64,000 nt of DNA from Nocardioides mesophilus (GTDB taxonomy: Bacteria > Actinomycetota > Actinomycetes > Propionibacteriales > Nocardioidaceae): positions 4,244,501 through 4,308,500 of the forward strand of contig NZ_CP060713.1 of NCBI RefSeq assembly GCF_014395785.1, read 5' to 3'. The notes beneath the pieces are model-generated. The model saw only the letters and a program-made list of their open reading frames with translations, made no database searches and was not told the DNA's origin. A program made the position numbers and the translations under genes. Below, piece by piece: positions 9,222 through 17,858 of the stretch. Within the stretch, counting starts at the first letter, position 1. Each line of letters starts with the position of its first letter.

Positions 9222-9692
9222 ATGACCGACGAGTCCCCCCGCGCCCTCGCCGCCGCCGAGGTGCTCGGCCTGGCCCACCAGGTGACCCGGCACGGCCCGG
9301 TGCGCTCGCTGGAGGAGGCGGCGGCCGCGCGCGGTCTCCCACCCGAGGCCATCGTGAAGACGCTGGTGGTGCGGCTCGCCGACGACGACTACCGGTTCGT
9401 CCTGGTCCCGGGCGGCCGGGAGATCGCCTGGCCGAAGCTGCGGGCAGTGCTCGGCGTGAACCGGCTCTCGATGCCGAGCGCCGAGGTGGCACTAGAGGTG
9501 ACCGGCTACGTGCGCGGCACGATCACCCCGCTGGGCAGCACCCACGCATGGCCGGTGATCGCCGACGAGCACGTGGCCGGTGCGGTCTCGATCGGCGGCG
9601 GCGGGCCCGGCGTGGCGCTCACCCTGGACGCGGCCGACCTGGTGGCGGCCCTCGACGCGACCGTCGCCGACGTGACCGAGCCGGCCGGCTGA
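9222..9692 (+). CDS. YbaK/EbsC-type aminoacyl-tRNA deacylase
   Basis: A 156-residue single-domain YbaK/ProX protein. Members hydrolyse mischarged tRNA, typically Cys-tRNA(Pro), after release from the synthetase. Family marks seen: IVKTLVVRLADDDYRFVLVP with the key Lys, PSAEVALEVTGYVRGTITPLG, and the Gly-rich AVSIGGGGPGVALTL strand near the C-terminus. The exact tRNA specificity cannot be read from the sequence. It is the only plus-strand gene inside the proteasome block and faces mpa; its last codons and stop lie in the left arm of a terminator hairpin shared with mpa. Confidence 0.88.
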   Translation: MTDESPRALAAAEVLGLAHQVTRHGPVRSLEEAAAARGLPPEAIVKTLVVRLADDDYRFVLVPGGREIAWPKLRAVLGVNRLSMPSAEVALEVTGYVRGTITPLGSTHAWPVIADEHVAGAVSIGGGGPGVALTLDAADLVAALDATVADVTEPAG

Positions 9693-9718
9693 CCCCGACG
9701 GGTCGGGCCGGCCGGCTC
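9678..9718. terminator. Bidirectional terminator between the YbaK-family gene and mpa
   Basis: GAGCCGGCCGGC at 9678-9689 pairs perfectly with GCCGGCCGGCTC at 9707-9718, and an inner GACCC/GGGTC stem closes on a CGAC loop. There is no U-tract on either strand. The left arm overlaps the end of the YbaK-family reading frame, whose stop codon is at 9690-9692. It can serve both convergent genes. Confidence 0.7.
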
Positions 9719-9729
9719 GCCTGCCTGGT

Positions 9730-11487
9730 CTAGAGGTACTGGCCGGTGTTGGAGACCGTGTCGATCGAGCGTCCCGGCTCGGTGCCCTGCTTGCCGGTGA
9801 TCAGCGTGCGGATGAAGACGATCCGCTCGCCCTTCTTGCCCGAGATCCGGGCCCAGTCGTCCGGGTTCGTGGTGTTGGGGAGGTCCTCGTTCTCCTTGAA
9901 CTCGTCCACGCAGGCCTGCAGCAGGTGGGTGACCCGCAGCCCCTTCTGCTGGGTCTCGAGCAGGTCCTTGATCGCCATCTTCTTGGCCCGGTCGACGATG
10001 TTCTGGATCATCGCGCCGGAGTTGAAGTCCTTGAAGTACAGGACCTCCTTGTCGCCGTTGGCGTAGGTGACCTCGAGGAACCTGTTCTCCTCGGTCTCTG
10101 TGTACATCCGCTCCACGGTGGCCTGGATCATCGCGGCCACGCACGCCTCCCGGTCCCCGCCGAACTCGGCGAGGTCCTCGGCGTGCAGCGGCAGCGAGGT
10201 GAGGAGGTACTTGGAGAAGATGTCGCGGGCCGACTCGGCGTCCGGCCGCTCGATCTTGATCTTCACGTCCAGGCGTCCGGGACGCAGGATCGCGGGGTCG
10301 ATCATGTCCTCGCGGTTCGAGGCGCCGATCACGATGACGTTCTCGAGGCCCTCGACGCCGTCGATCTCGCTGAGCAGCTGCGGCACGATCGTGTTCTCCA
10401 CGTCGGAGGAGACACCGGAGCCGCGGGTGCGGAACAGCGAGTCCATCTCGTCGAAGAACACGATGACCGGCGTGCCCTGGTTGGCCTTCTCCCGGGCCCG
10501 CTGGAAGACCAGCCGGATGTGCCGCTCGGTCTCGCCGACGTACTTGTTGAGCAGCTCGGGGCCCTTGATGTTGAGGAAGTAGGACTTCCCCTCCTGGCCG
10601 GTCTTGGCCGCCACCTTCTTGGCCAGCGAGTTCGCCACCGCCTTGGCGATCAAGGTCTTGCCGCAGCCGGGCGGGCCGTAGAGCAGCACGCCCTTGGGCG
10701 GCTTGAGCTGGTGCTCCTTGAACAGGTCGGGGTGCAGGTAGGGCAGCTCGACGGCGTCGCGGATCTGGTCGATCTGGCCGCGGAGGCCGCCGATGCTCTC
10801 GTAGGCGATGTCCGGGACCTCTTCGAGGACCAGCTCCTCGACCTCGGACTTCGGCACCTTCTCGTAGACGTAGCCCGAGCGGGAGTCCAGCAGCAGCGAG
10901 TCCCCCGCACGCAACGTGATGGCGCGCAGCGGCTCGGCGAGCCGGACCACGCGCTCCTCGTCCGCGTTGGCGATGACCAGGACCCGGTCGCCGTCGGCCA
11001 GGACCTCCTTGAGCATCACGACCTCGCCGATCTCCTCGTAGTCGAGGGCGGCGACGACGTTCAGGGCCTCGTTGAGCATGACCTCCTGGCCGCGGCGCAG
11101 GTCGGTGAGCTCGATGGTCGGGCTGACGTTCACCCGGAGCTTGCGCCCCCCGGTGAAGACGTCGATCGAGCCGTCCTCGTTGCTGCCCAGGAAGGTGCCG
11201 AAGCCGGCCGGCGGCTGCGCCAGCCGGTCGACCTCCTCCTTGAGGGTCATGATCTGGTCGCGGGCCTCCCGCAACGTCTGCGCCAGCCGCTCGTTCTGGC
11301 TGGTCACCGCCGCCAGCGAGCGCTGCGTCTCGGCGAGCCGCTGCTCCACCGAGCGCGAGTGGACCGGGCTCTCCGCGAGCCGGCGGCGCAGGTCCCTGAC
11401 CTCGTCCTCCAGGAAGCCGAGCTGGCTCTCCAGCTCGTCGCGCGTGCGCGATCCAGGCCTGTTCATGTCGTTGTCCGACGCGGGCAT
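9730..11487 (-). CDS. mpa: Proteasome-associated AAA+ ATPase Mpa/ARC
   Basis: Mpa binds pupylated proteins, unfolds them with ATP and threads them into the 20S core. The start chosen is the ATG at 11487 ([12 protein letters not shown]), preceded by GGAGGTGA; upstream Met-like starts lack this. Order of parts: N-terminal coiled coil that recognises Pup (about 15-75), two OB domains (about 75-220), then the AAA module with Walker [14 protein letters not shown] and Walker [13 protein letters not shown], and R-finger region. It ends in GQYL, a penultimate-Tyr tail of the kind that docks in the PrcA pockets. Length 585 residues. Confidence 0.97.
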   Translation of the reverse strand: MPASDNDMNRPGSRTRDELESQLGFLEDEVRDLRRRLAESPVHSRSVEQRLAETQRSLAAVTSQNERLAQTLREARDQIMTLKEEVDRLAQPPAGFGTFLGSNEDGSIDVFTGGRKLRVNVSPTIELTDLRRGQEVMLNEALNVVAALDYEEIGEVVMLKEVLADGDRVLVIANADEERVVRLAEPLRAITLRAGDSLLLDSRSGYVYEKVPKSEVEELVLEEVPDIAYESIGGLRGQIDQIRDAVELPYLHPDLFKEHQLKPPKGVLLYGPPGCGKTLIAKAVANSLAKKVAAKTGQEGKSYFLNIKGPELLNKYVGETERHIRLVFQRAREKANQGTPVIVFFDEMDSLFRTRGSGVSSDVENTIVPQLLSEIDGVEGLENVIVIGASNREDMIDPAILRPGRLDVKIKIERPDAESARDIFSKYLLTSLPLHAEDLAEFGGDREACVAAMIQATVERMYTETEENRFLEVTYANGDKEVLYFKDFNSGAMIQNIVDRAKKMAIKDLLETQQKGLRVTHLLQACVDEFKENEDLPNTTNPDDWARISGKKGERIVFIRTLITGKQGTEPGRSIDTVSNTGQYL

Positions 11488-11643
11488 GACAGTCACCTCC
11501 ACTGCAATGGACGTCTCGCCTGCGAGCGACACTACCCGCGCGGCGAAGCGTTGTGACAAGGAACGTCAGACGTGTCGGCGACCAATAGTTGTCTCGTCGT
11601 CGTCCTGTCCCCGGCCCGTGACCTGCCGCCGCGCGCGGGCCGC

Positions 11644-12651
11644 TCAGGCGTCGAACGGCTCCTCGGCCACGGCGGGCGGCAGGCCACCGGGGCGCGGACC
11701 GTCGTAGTCGACGCCGTACGCGCCCGGGGCGGGGCGCCGCTTGCGGACCGGGGCGGTCTCCCCCGGCGCCAGCCGGCGCGCGGTGACCAGGAAGCCGGTG
11801 TGCCCGACCATCTTGTGGCCGGGGCGGACGGCGAGCCCCTCGACGTGCCAGTCCCGCACGAGCGTCTCCCACGGGTGCGGCTCGGTGAAGCCGCCGTGGG
11901 CGCGCAGCGTCTCGACGGTCTTGCTCAGCTGGGTGGTGGTGGCGACGTACGCGCACACCATCCCGCCGGCGGCCAACGCCCGGGCGACCCGGTCCACGCA
12001 CTCCCAGGGCGCGAGCATGTCGAGCACGATCCGGTCGACCGACCCGTCCTCCTCCGCCATTGCCTCGACGAGGTCGCCGACGGTGAGCTGCCAGGCGGGG
12101 TGGTCGCCGTCGAAGAACTGGGTGACGTTGCGCCGGGCCACGTCGGCGAACTCCTGGCGGCGTTCGTACGACGAGACGCGGCCCTCCGGTCCGACGGCGC
12201 GCAGCAGCGAGCAGGTCAGCGCGCCGGAGCCCACCCCGGCCTCGACCACCCGCGCGCCCGGGAAGACGTCGGCCATCGCGACGATCTGGGCGGCGTCCTT
12301 GGGGTAGACGACCGCTGCCTGGCGGGGCATGGAGACCACGAACTCAGTGAGCAGCGGACGGAACACGAGGTACTCGCCCCCGGCGGAGGAGACGATGGTG
12401 AAGCCCTGCTCGCGGCCGATCAGGTCGTCGTGCTCGAGGTGCCCGCGGTTGGAGAAGAACCGCTTGCCGGCCTCGAGGCAGATGTTGTGGCGGCGTCCCT
12501 TGGTGTCGGTGAGCCGGACCCACTCGCCCTCCTGCAGCGGGCCACGTCTTACCCCGGACCAGGTCGGGTCGGGCAAGGTCGTGGCTGCGTCGGCGGGCTC
12601 CTCGGGGGCGTCCGGGGACAGGTCTGACGAGGGCTCGAGGGGGATGGGCAT
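11644..12651 (-). CDS. trmI: tRNA (adenine-58-N1)-methyltransferase TrmI
   Basis: TrmI uses S-adenosylmethionine to methylate N1 of A58 in the tRNA T-loop. The 335-residue protein has an N-terminal beta domain (EGEWVRLTDTKGRRHNICLE) and a Rossmann methyltransferase domain with motif I VVEAGVGSGALTCSLL, the acidic DRIVLDMLAPWECVD motif IV and the PHPWETLVRDWHVEGLAVRP C-terminal block typical of TrmI. The N-terminal 40 residues and the Pro-rich C-terminal 35 residues are extensions. It follows the site-2 protease gene by 31 nt on the same strand but has its own -10 box. Confidence 0.95.
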   Translation of the reverse strand: MPIPLEPSSDLSPDAPEEPADAATTLPDPTWSGVRRGPLQEGEWVRLTDTKGRRHNICLEAGKRFFSNRGHLEHDDLIGREQGFTIVSSAGGEYLVFRPLLTEFVVSMPRQAAVVYPKDAAQIVAMADVFPGARVVEAGVGSGALTCSLLRAVGPEGRVSSYERRQEFADVARRNVTQFFDGDHPAWQLTVGDLVEAMAEEDGSVDRIVLDMLAPWECVDRVARALAAGGMVCAYVATTTQLSKTVETLRAHGGFTEPHPWETLVRDWHVEGLAVRPGHKMVGHTGFLVTARRLAPGETAPVRKRRPAPGAYGVDYDGPRPGGLPPAVAEEPFDA

Positions 12652-12658
12652 GCGCCGG

Positions 12659-12664
12659 AGCCTA
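12659..12664 (-). promoter_or_regulatory. -10 box for leaderless trmI transcript
   Basis: TAGGCT on the minus strand, 7 nt before the trmI ATG. Confidence 0.55.
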
Positions 12665-12682
12665 TCGGGGGCGCCGCCGGCC

Positions 12683-13837
12683 TCAGGCGGCGCGGGCGAA
12701 GGCCCGGTCGACGTCCTCGGTGACCAGCACGCCGTAGACGGTGCCGTCCGGCTCGAGCAGGAGGTACTCAGATGCGGGCGTGCGCTGCATGGCCCGGATC
12801 AGCGGCTCGCCGACGAGGTCCGCCGCCAGGAACAGCCCGGGCTGCAGGGTGCGCGCCACCGAGCTGACCGGGATCCACGGACGCCGCTCGTCGGGGGTGG
12901 CCAGGACGGCGGCCTCGCTGACCACGGCGGTGGGACGACCGTCCTGACCGAGGACCAGGATGCTGCCGGCCCGCTCCTCCTGGGCCCTCCGGACAGCCTC
13001 GGAGAGCGGCTGGTCGCCGGGAACCTGCAGCGCCCGGCGGGCCAGCTGCCGGGCGGCGAGCACCGGCAGCCGGCGGCGGACCTTGGCCGAGACGATGGCG
13101 GCGGTCGCCCCGCTCCACAAGAAGGCGGCGATCACCAGCGCCAGGACGTAGTCGCTGATCAGCGTGGGCTGCCCGGTCACCAGCTCGCGGCCCAGCGGGT
13201 AGCCGAGGGCGGCCACGGCCGCGACCCGGCCGCCCCAGCCCGCCACGATCGTCGCGCGGTGCGGGTCGCCGGTGGCCTTCCACACGCCCGCGCGCAGCAC
13301 CCGGCCGCCGTCGAGCGGCAGGCCGGGCACGAGGTTCAGCACGCCGACGATCAGGTTGGCGGTGGCGAGCATCTCCACGGCCAGCTCCAGCAACCCGGAG
13401 GGCGTCACGGGGAGCAGCAGCAAGAAGACCAGCCCGATCGCGACCGAGGTCAGCGGGCCGACGACGGAGACGCCGAACTCGCGTCCGGGGGTGTCCGGCT
13501 CCCCGTCGATCTCGGTCACACCGCCGAGGAAATGCAGCGTGATGGACCGGACCGGAAGGCCGTAGCGCCGGGCCATCAGGGCGTGCGAGATCTCGTGCAG
13601 CAGCACCGAGAGGTAGAGCAGGACGGCGAAGGCGCCGCCGGCCACGTAGGTCCACGCCCCCAGCCCCGGGGCCACCTGCTCGATCGCGGGTGCGATGAGC
13701 ACCGAGATCAGGACCGCCACGATCAACCACGAGGACCGGACGAGGACGTCGATCCCCCCGACCTGGCCGATCCGGAGCGTGCCTGGTGGGCGCGTCGGCG
13801 CCGGCTGCCTGCTGGGGTCCGCCCCTGGTGATGCCAC
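12683..13837 (-). CDS. Site-2 family intramembrane metalloprotease with CBS domains (Rip3-like)
   Basis: A polytopic zinc protease that cuts membrane substrates. The HExxH motif is HEISHALMARR near residue 82, and the third zinc ligand is in NLVPGLPLDGGRVLR (the NPDG-type motif). About six hydrophobic segments surround these. After residue ~260 comes a pair of CBS-like repeats (SEAVRRAQEERAGSILVLG and the C-terminal EYLLLEPDGTVYGVL), the arrangement of mycobacterial Rip3. Substrate unknown. The start is GTG at 13837 with a TAGTTT box 6 nt upstream, divergent from the RecB-type nuclease gene. Confidence 0.9.
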   Translation of the reverse strand: MASPGADPSRQPAPTRPPGTLRIGQVGGIDVLVRSSWLIVAVLISVLIAPAIEQVAPGLGAWTYVAGGAFAVLLYLSVLLHEISHALMARRYGLPVRSITLHFLGGVTEIDGEPDTPGREFGVSVVGPLTSVAIGLVFLLLLPVTPSGLLELAVEMLATANLIVGVLNLVPGLPLDGGRVLRAGVWKATGDPHRATIVAGWGGRVAAVAALGYPLGRELVTGQPTLISDYVLALVIAAFLWSGATAAIVSAKVRRRLPVLAARQLARRALQVPGDQPLSEAVRRAQEERAGSILVLGQDGRPTAVVSEAAVLATPDERRPWIPVSSVARTLQPGLFLAADLVGEPLIRAMQRTPASEYLLLEPDGTVYGVLVTEDVDRAFARAA

Positions 13838-13843
13838 GCCCCC

Positions 13844-13849
13844 AAACTA
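13844..13849 (-). promoter_or_regulatory. -10 box for leaderless site-2 protease transcript
   Basis: TAGTTT on the minus strand, 6 nt before the GTG start. Confidence 0.55.
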
Positions 13850-13887
13850 TCGCGACGGTCCGTCCCGGTTCTGTCGGCGCGACCACC

Positions 13888-13893
13888 TAGGGT
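13888..13893 (+). promoter_or_regulatory. -10 box for leaderless RecB-type nuclease transcript
   Basis: TAGGGT, 7 nt before the ATG at 13901. It faces the site-2 protease box 38 bp away. Confidence 0.6.
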
Positions 13894-13900
13894 CGTCGAC

Positions 13901-14791
13901 ATGAGCACACACGTCACCGAGGGGACGGTCGTCGACGGGGTCGACGTCCTCGGGTCGCTCTCCCCGAGCCGGGCATCGGACTTCATGACCTGTCCGCTCC
14001 TGTTCCGCTTCCGCACCATCGACAAGCTGCCCGAGCCGTCCTCCCCGGACGCCGTGCGCGGCACCGTCGTGCACAAGGTGCTGGAGAACCTGTTCGACCT
14101 GCCGGCGGCGGAGCGCACCTCCGACCGGGCTTCCCGGATGCTCCAGCCGGCCTGGGAGGAGGTCCTCGAGGCCGATCCCCGGGTCGCGGAGATGTTCGGC
14201 CCCGAGGGGCCGGAGATCAGCGCCTGGATGGCCTCCTGCGGCGAGTCGCTGGAGCGCTACTTCACGCTCGAGGACCCGACCCGCCTCGAGCCGGCCGAGC
14301 GCGAGCTCTACGTCGAGACGCTGCTGGAGTCCCGGCTGCTGCTGCGCGGCTTCGTGGACCGCCTCGACGTCGCCCCGACCGGCGAGATCCGGGTGGTGGA
14401 CTACAAGACCGGCCGGTCCCCGGCCGAGGCCTTCGAGGCCAAGGCGCTCTTCCAGATGAAGTTCTACGCGCTGGTGATCTGGCGCACCCGGGGCGTGGTC
14501 CCGCGGATGCTGCAGCTGATCTACCTCGGCAACGGCGAGGTGCTGCGCTACTCCCCCGACGAGAGCGACCTGCTCGCCACGGAGCGCAAGGTCGAGGCGC
14601 TGTGGTCGGCGATCAAGCGCGCCCAGGAGTCCGGTGACTTCCAGCCCCGCCGGTCGGCGTTGTGCGGCTGGTGTGCCCACCAGGCGCTGTGTCCCGAGTG
14701 GGGCGGTACGACGCCACCGCTGCCCGAGCCGGTGGCGGTCGAGCCGGCGCCGGTCGATCTCGCCGCGGAGGGCTCGGCGGAGTTCTCCTGA
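13901..14791 (+). CDS. RecB-family PD-(D/E)XK exonuclease with Fe-S cysteines
   Basis: A 296-residue single-domain nuclease of the RecB/Cas4/AddB C-terminal type. The metal site is visible: His in GTVVHKVLENLF, Asp in LRGFVDRLDVAP, and the D-x-K pair in IRVVDYKTGRSP. One Cys near the N-terminus (DFMTCPLLFRFR) and three near the C-terminus (LCGWCAHQALCPEW) match the four-cysteine Fe-S clamp of this class. It has no helicase domain. The gene is a regular neighbour of trmI and mpa in actinobacteria (family knowledge); a repair role is likely but not shown by the sequence. Confidence 0.9.
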   Translation: MSTHVTEGTVVDGVDVLGSLSPSRASDFMTCPLLFRFRTIDKLPEPSSPDAVRGTVVHKVLENLFDLPAAERTSDRASRMLQPAWEEVLEADPRVAEMFGPEGPEISAWMASCGESLERYFTLEDPTRLEPAERELYVETLLESRLLLRGFVDRLDVAPTGEIRVVDYKTGRSPAEAFEAKALFQMKFYALVIWRTRGVVPRMLQLIYLGNGEVLRYSPDESDLLATERKVEALWSAIKRAQESGDFQPRRSALCGWCAHQALCPEWGGTTPPLPEPVAVEPAPVDLAAEGSAEFS

Positions 14792-14810
14792 CGCGACCGG
14801 ATCGCGCCCC

Positions 14811-14816
14811 TACGCT
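14811..14816 (+). promoter_or_regulatory. -10 box for leaderless Ddn-like gene
   Basis: TACGCT, 6 nt before the ATG at 14823. Confidence 0.5.
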
Positions 14817-14822
14817 CGGCCC

Positions 14823-15344
14823 ATGAGCGTGGCAGACGAGATGGACTACCGCTTCGGCACCGCCAACCGCGCCCAGCGAGCGCTCCAGGTGCTGGTGGCC
14901 TCCCGGGGCGGCGCCTGGTTCTTCTCGCGGGTCCTGCCGCCCCTGGATACCTGGGTGCAGCGCGTGAGCCACCACCGCCACACCGTGCCGGGCCTGCTGG
15001 CCGGGTTGCCGGTCGTGGACCTGACCACCACCGGCCGCAAGAGCGGGCTGCCCCGCACCACACACCTGATCGCGATCCCGCACCACGACACCCTTGCCCT
15101 GCTCGGCACGAACTTCGGGCAGCCGTCGACTCCCGCGTGGGTGCTGAACCTGGAGGCGGACCCGGTGGCGACGCTCTCCTACCGGGGCACCTCGGTGCAG
15201 GTCCTGGCCCGCCCGGCCACCGAGCCCGAGCAGGCCGAGGTGCTGGCCCGCTCGGAGAAGCTGTACATCGGGTACCGCAAGTACCAGACACGCATCACCG
15301 GCCGCCGGCTGCGGATCTTCGTGCTGGAGCAGGCGCGGAGCTGA
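14823..15344 (+). CDS. Nitroreductase/deazaflavin-dependent (Ddn-like) family protein
   Basis: A 173-residue split-barrel protein of the DUF385 class, which includes the F420-dependent Ddn reductase. The signature is PVVDLTTTGRKSGLPRTTHL (residues about 62-81), followed by the LLGTNFGQPSTPAWVLNLEA segment and an arginine-rich end. Members transfer hydride from F420H2 to quinones or nitro-compounds, and some bind flavin or heme instead. The substrate cannot be told from sequence. It is 31 nt after the nuclease gene on the same strand but has its own TANNNT box. Confidence 0.85.
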   Translation: MSVADEMDYRFGTANRAQRALQVLVASRGGAWFFSRVLPPLDTWVQRVSHHRHTVPGLLAGLPVVDLTTTGRKSGLPRTTHLIAIPHHDTLALLGTNFGQPSTPAWVLNLEADPVATLSYRGTSVQVLARPATEPEQAEVLARSEKLYIGYRKYQTRITGRRLRIFVLEQARS

Positions 15345-15376
15345 CCTGGCTCCGGTCTCCCGCGTGCTTCCGGGCG

Positions 15377-16102
15377 CTAGGACCAGCCGGGGTGGCCGGC
15401 CCGGCCCGGCAGCGCGAACAGCGAGAGCGCGTCGAGGCCGACCAGCGTCTCGGTGAGGATCCGGCGCTCGCCCGCCGGCACCGGCACGTGGTTGGGCACC
15501 ACCACGACCGAGCAGCCCGCGGCCACCGCGGAGCGGGCGCCGGTGGCGGAGTCCTCGATCGCCAGGGACCGGGTCGGGTCGACACCGAGCTTGGCGGCTG
15601 CGGTGAGGTAGGGCTCGGGGTGGGGCTTGCCCTGGGAGACCAGGTCACCGGTCACGACCACGTCGAAGACGTCTTCCGGGAGCCCGGCCAGGATCGGTGC
15701 GACGAACCGTTGGTACGACATCGTCACCAGGGCCAGCGGCACCTCGTGCGAGCGCAGGTCCTCGAGCAGCTCGCGGGCTCCCGCCCGCCACGGCACCTCG
15801 TCCAGCACACGTGCCACCACCCGGTCGAGGAGCTCCTCGACGATCACCGCGGCGTCGAGGTCGATGCCGGAGTGCTCGCGCAGGTAGCGACCCGAGTCGA
15901 GCAGGTCGTTGCCGACCAGGTTCATCGCGTGCTCGTGGCTCCAGGTGCCGCCGTGCTCCTCGACCAGGGCGTACTCGGCGTCGATCCAGTACGGCTCGGT
16001 GTCGACCAGGGTGCCGTCCATGTCCCACAGGACGGCCTGCGGCCGGCATTCACCCCTGTCCGGGTCCTGACCTGCCGGTTCGCGAGAAAGCGCGGTGCTC
16101 AG
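15377..16102 (-). CDS. HAD-superfamily phosphatase (beta-phosphoglucomutase-like)
   Basis: A haloacid-dehalogenase hydrolase. Motif I is VLWDMDGTLVDTEPYW, with a helical cap domain of about 80 residues, motif II in LALVTMSYQ, motif III Lys in SQGKPHPEPYL and motif IV in AIEDSATGARSAVAAG. Substrate unknown; small sugar phosphates are usual for this subgroup. The start is unusual: AAGGAGG is followed 6 nt later by CTG (16102) and no ATG or GTG is near. An ATG-started frame to 16243 exists but adds 47 residues with no family resemblance. A 229-bp region separates it from the divergent dehydrogenase gene and contains the short inverted repeat CGACTC-GAGTCG at 16284-16301. Confidence 0.85.
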   Translation of the reverse strand: MSTALSREPAGQDPDRGECRPQAVLWDMDGTLVDTEPYWIDAEYALVEEHGGTWSHEHAMNLVGNDLLDSGRYLREHSGIDLDAAVIVEELLDRVVARVLDEVPWRAGARELLEDLRSHEVPLALVTMSYQRFVAPILAGLPEDVFDVVVTGDLVSQGKPHPEPYLTAAAKLGVDPTRSLAIEDSATGARSAVAAGCSVVVVPNHVPVPAGERRILTETLVGLDALSLFALPGRAGHPGWS

Positions 16103-16331
16103 AATGCCCTCCTTGAGAGGTTCGTGCGACGGGCCGTGCGACGACCCACGATAGATCCACCATGCGCGAGAGTCGTCATCGTCAGGGCGCACCCCAGCAA
16201 CGTGCTGCGAACTCCCCTGTTGCCGGTCCATGCGCGTCCGCATGCATCCCCCTCGAATGGGTAGGACTCCTGCACACCCGCTACGACTCAGAAGCGAGTC
16301 GCGCGACGCGGCTACTGAAGGATGTCATCAA

Positions 16332-17402
16332 TTGCGCGCACTGACGGTGCAGCCGAGAACGCCCCGATCCCTACGGGTGGACGACGTCCCGGAGCCTGAG
16401 GCCGGCCCGGACGAGCTGCTGGTGCGAGGGCTGGCCGTCGGGGTCTGCGGGACCGACAAGGAGATCGTGCGCGGTGACTACGGGTGGGCGCCCCCCGGCC
16501 GGGACCGCTTGACGCTGGGTCACGAGTCCCTGGGACGGGTTGAGCACGCTCCGGATGGCAGCGGCTTCGTCGCGGGCGACCTGGTGGCCGGGGTCGTTCG
16601 CCGACCGGACCCGGAGCCGTGCGGCGCGTGCGCGCATGACGAGTGGGACATGTGCCGCAACGGGCGCTACACCGAGCGCGGGATCAAGGAGCTCGACGGC
16701 TACGCCAGCGAGCTGTGGACGGTTCCCGCTCACTTCGCCGTCAAGGTGGCCGCACACCTGGGGCTCACCGGTGTGCTGACCGAGCCCACCAGCGTGGTCG
16801 CCAAGGCCTGGGAGCAGGTCGACCGGATCGGGGAACGGGCCTGGTTCGAGCCGCGCACGGTGCTGGTGACCGGCGCGGGTCCGATCGGGCTGCTGGCCGC
16901 GCTGATCGGTGTCCAGCGCGGGCTCGACGTGCACGTGCTCGACCGACTCACCGACGGGCCCAAGCCCGACCTGGTGCGCGACCTCGGCGCCACCTACCAC
17001 CACTCCAGCGTCGAGGACGTCGCCCGGCAGCTGTGCCCGGACGTCGTCATCGAGGCGACCGGAGTCGGGCAGCTCGTCTTCGACGCCATCGCCTCCACCG
17101 GCTCCTACGGCATCGTCTGCCTTACCGGCGTGTCCTCCGGCGCTCGCCGGCTGCAGATCGACGCCCGCGCCCTGAACCGCGAGGTGGTGCTGGAGAACGA
17201 CGCGGTCGTGGGCTCGGTCAACGCGAACCTTCGTCACTACCACCTGGCGGCGGCCGCCCTCGCCGAGGCGGAACCCGAGTGGCTGCACCGGCTCATCACG
17301 ACCACGGTTCCCCTCGCCGAGGCGCCGACCGCGTTCGACCGGCCCCCGGGCGAGGACGTCAAGGTGGTCATCACCCTCGACGACAGCGTGCTTGCTTCCT
17401 GA
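16332..17402 (+). CDS. Glucose-1-dehydrogenase-like zinc alcohol dehydrogenase
   Basis: A medium-chain dehydrogenase. The catalytic zinc ligands are in GVCGTDKEIVRGDYG and LTLGHESLG; the structural zinc loop (PCGACAHDEWDMCRNG) has three cysteines. GRYTERGIKELDGYASE is a strong mark of the glucose dehydrogenase branch. The NAD(P) site is VLVTGAGPIGLLAALIG. The chosen start is TTG at 16332, nine nt after AAGGA, giving 356 residues, the usual family size; the first ATG is at 16230 and would add an unrelated 34 residues. It leads a short plus-strand group with the YrhK and AtoE genes. The actual sugar or alcohol is not certain. Confidence 0.85.
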   Translation: MRALTVQPRTPRSLRVDDVPEPEAGPDELLVRGLAVGVCGTDKEIVRGDYGWAPPGRDRLTLGHESLGRVEHAPDGSGFVAGDLVAGVVRRPDPEPCGACAHDEWDMCRNGRYTERGIKELDGYASELWTVPAHFAVKVAAHLGLTGVLTEPTSVVAKAWEQVDRIGERAWFEPRTVLVTGAGPIGLLAALIGVQRGLDVHVLDRLTDGPKPDLVRDLGATYHHSSVEDVARQLCPDVVIEATGVGQLVFDAIASTGSYGIVCLTGVSSGARRLQIDARALNREVVLENDAVVGSVNANLRHYHLAAAALAEAEPEWLHRLITTTVPLAEAPTAFDRPPGEDVKVVITLDDSVLAS

Positions 17403-17445
17403 TCCCGCTGCCGGGCGGCCTGTTCGACCAACCGAAGGAGCAGAT

Positions 17446-17706
17446 GTGTCGACCTCGACAGACAACCGGCAGCAAGCGACTCACCGACCGTGGATCGGGG
17501 CCGCCCTGCGGGACTTTCCCTGGGTCCACCTGGGCCTCGGCCTGACCGGGAACATGTTGTTCGTCGTCGGCAGCGTGATGTTCTTCTGGGAGGGCGTCAA
17601 GACCGCGGCGATCTGGCTGTTCGTGCTCGGCAGCCTCGGCATGCTGATCGGGTCGCTCGGGGAGCTGCTGGTCCGCGTCGAGAAGCACCGTCGCGACGAC
17701 CACTGA
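17446..17706 (+). CDS. YrhK-domain small membrane protein
   Basis: An 86-residue protein with two hydrophobic helices (LGLGLTGNMLFVVGSVMFFW and IWLFVLGSLGMLIGSLGEL) separated by EGVKTAA, which is the YrhK pattern. Function is not known for the family. GAAGGAG precedes the GTG start at 17446. It is 43 nt after the dehydrogenase and upstream of the AtoE transporter, so a membrane-associated accessory role is only a guess from context. Confidence 0.8.
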   Translation: MSTSTDNRQQATHRPWIGAALRDFPWVHLGLGLTGNMLFVVGSVMFFWEGVKTAAIWLFVLGSLGMLIGSLGELLVRVEKHRRDDH

Positions 17707-17788
17707 CGCGGTCGTCCCGATCGGGTCCAGAGCCTTCGCGGCGCCTCGCCGGTCCCTCGTCTGACCGGGGGCTGCCGGACTCGGAACC

Positions 17789-17817
17789 TTGACACAGGTG
17801 CGAGGCACCTCGATGGT
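17789..17817 (+). promoter_or_regulatory. atoE promoter with palindromic operator candidate
   Basis: TTGACA at 17789-17794 is a consensus -35. AGGTGC-GAG-GCACCT at 17796-17810 is a perfect inverted repeat lying in the spacer, and a weak -10 (GATGGT at 17812-17817) follows at 17-bp spacing. A repressor bound here would block the promoter. No regulator gene lies adjacent. Confidence 0.5.
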
Positions 17818-17858
17818 TGGCGATGTCCGCTTCGCCGTCAGGACGAGGAGAGTCCGTC

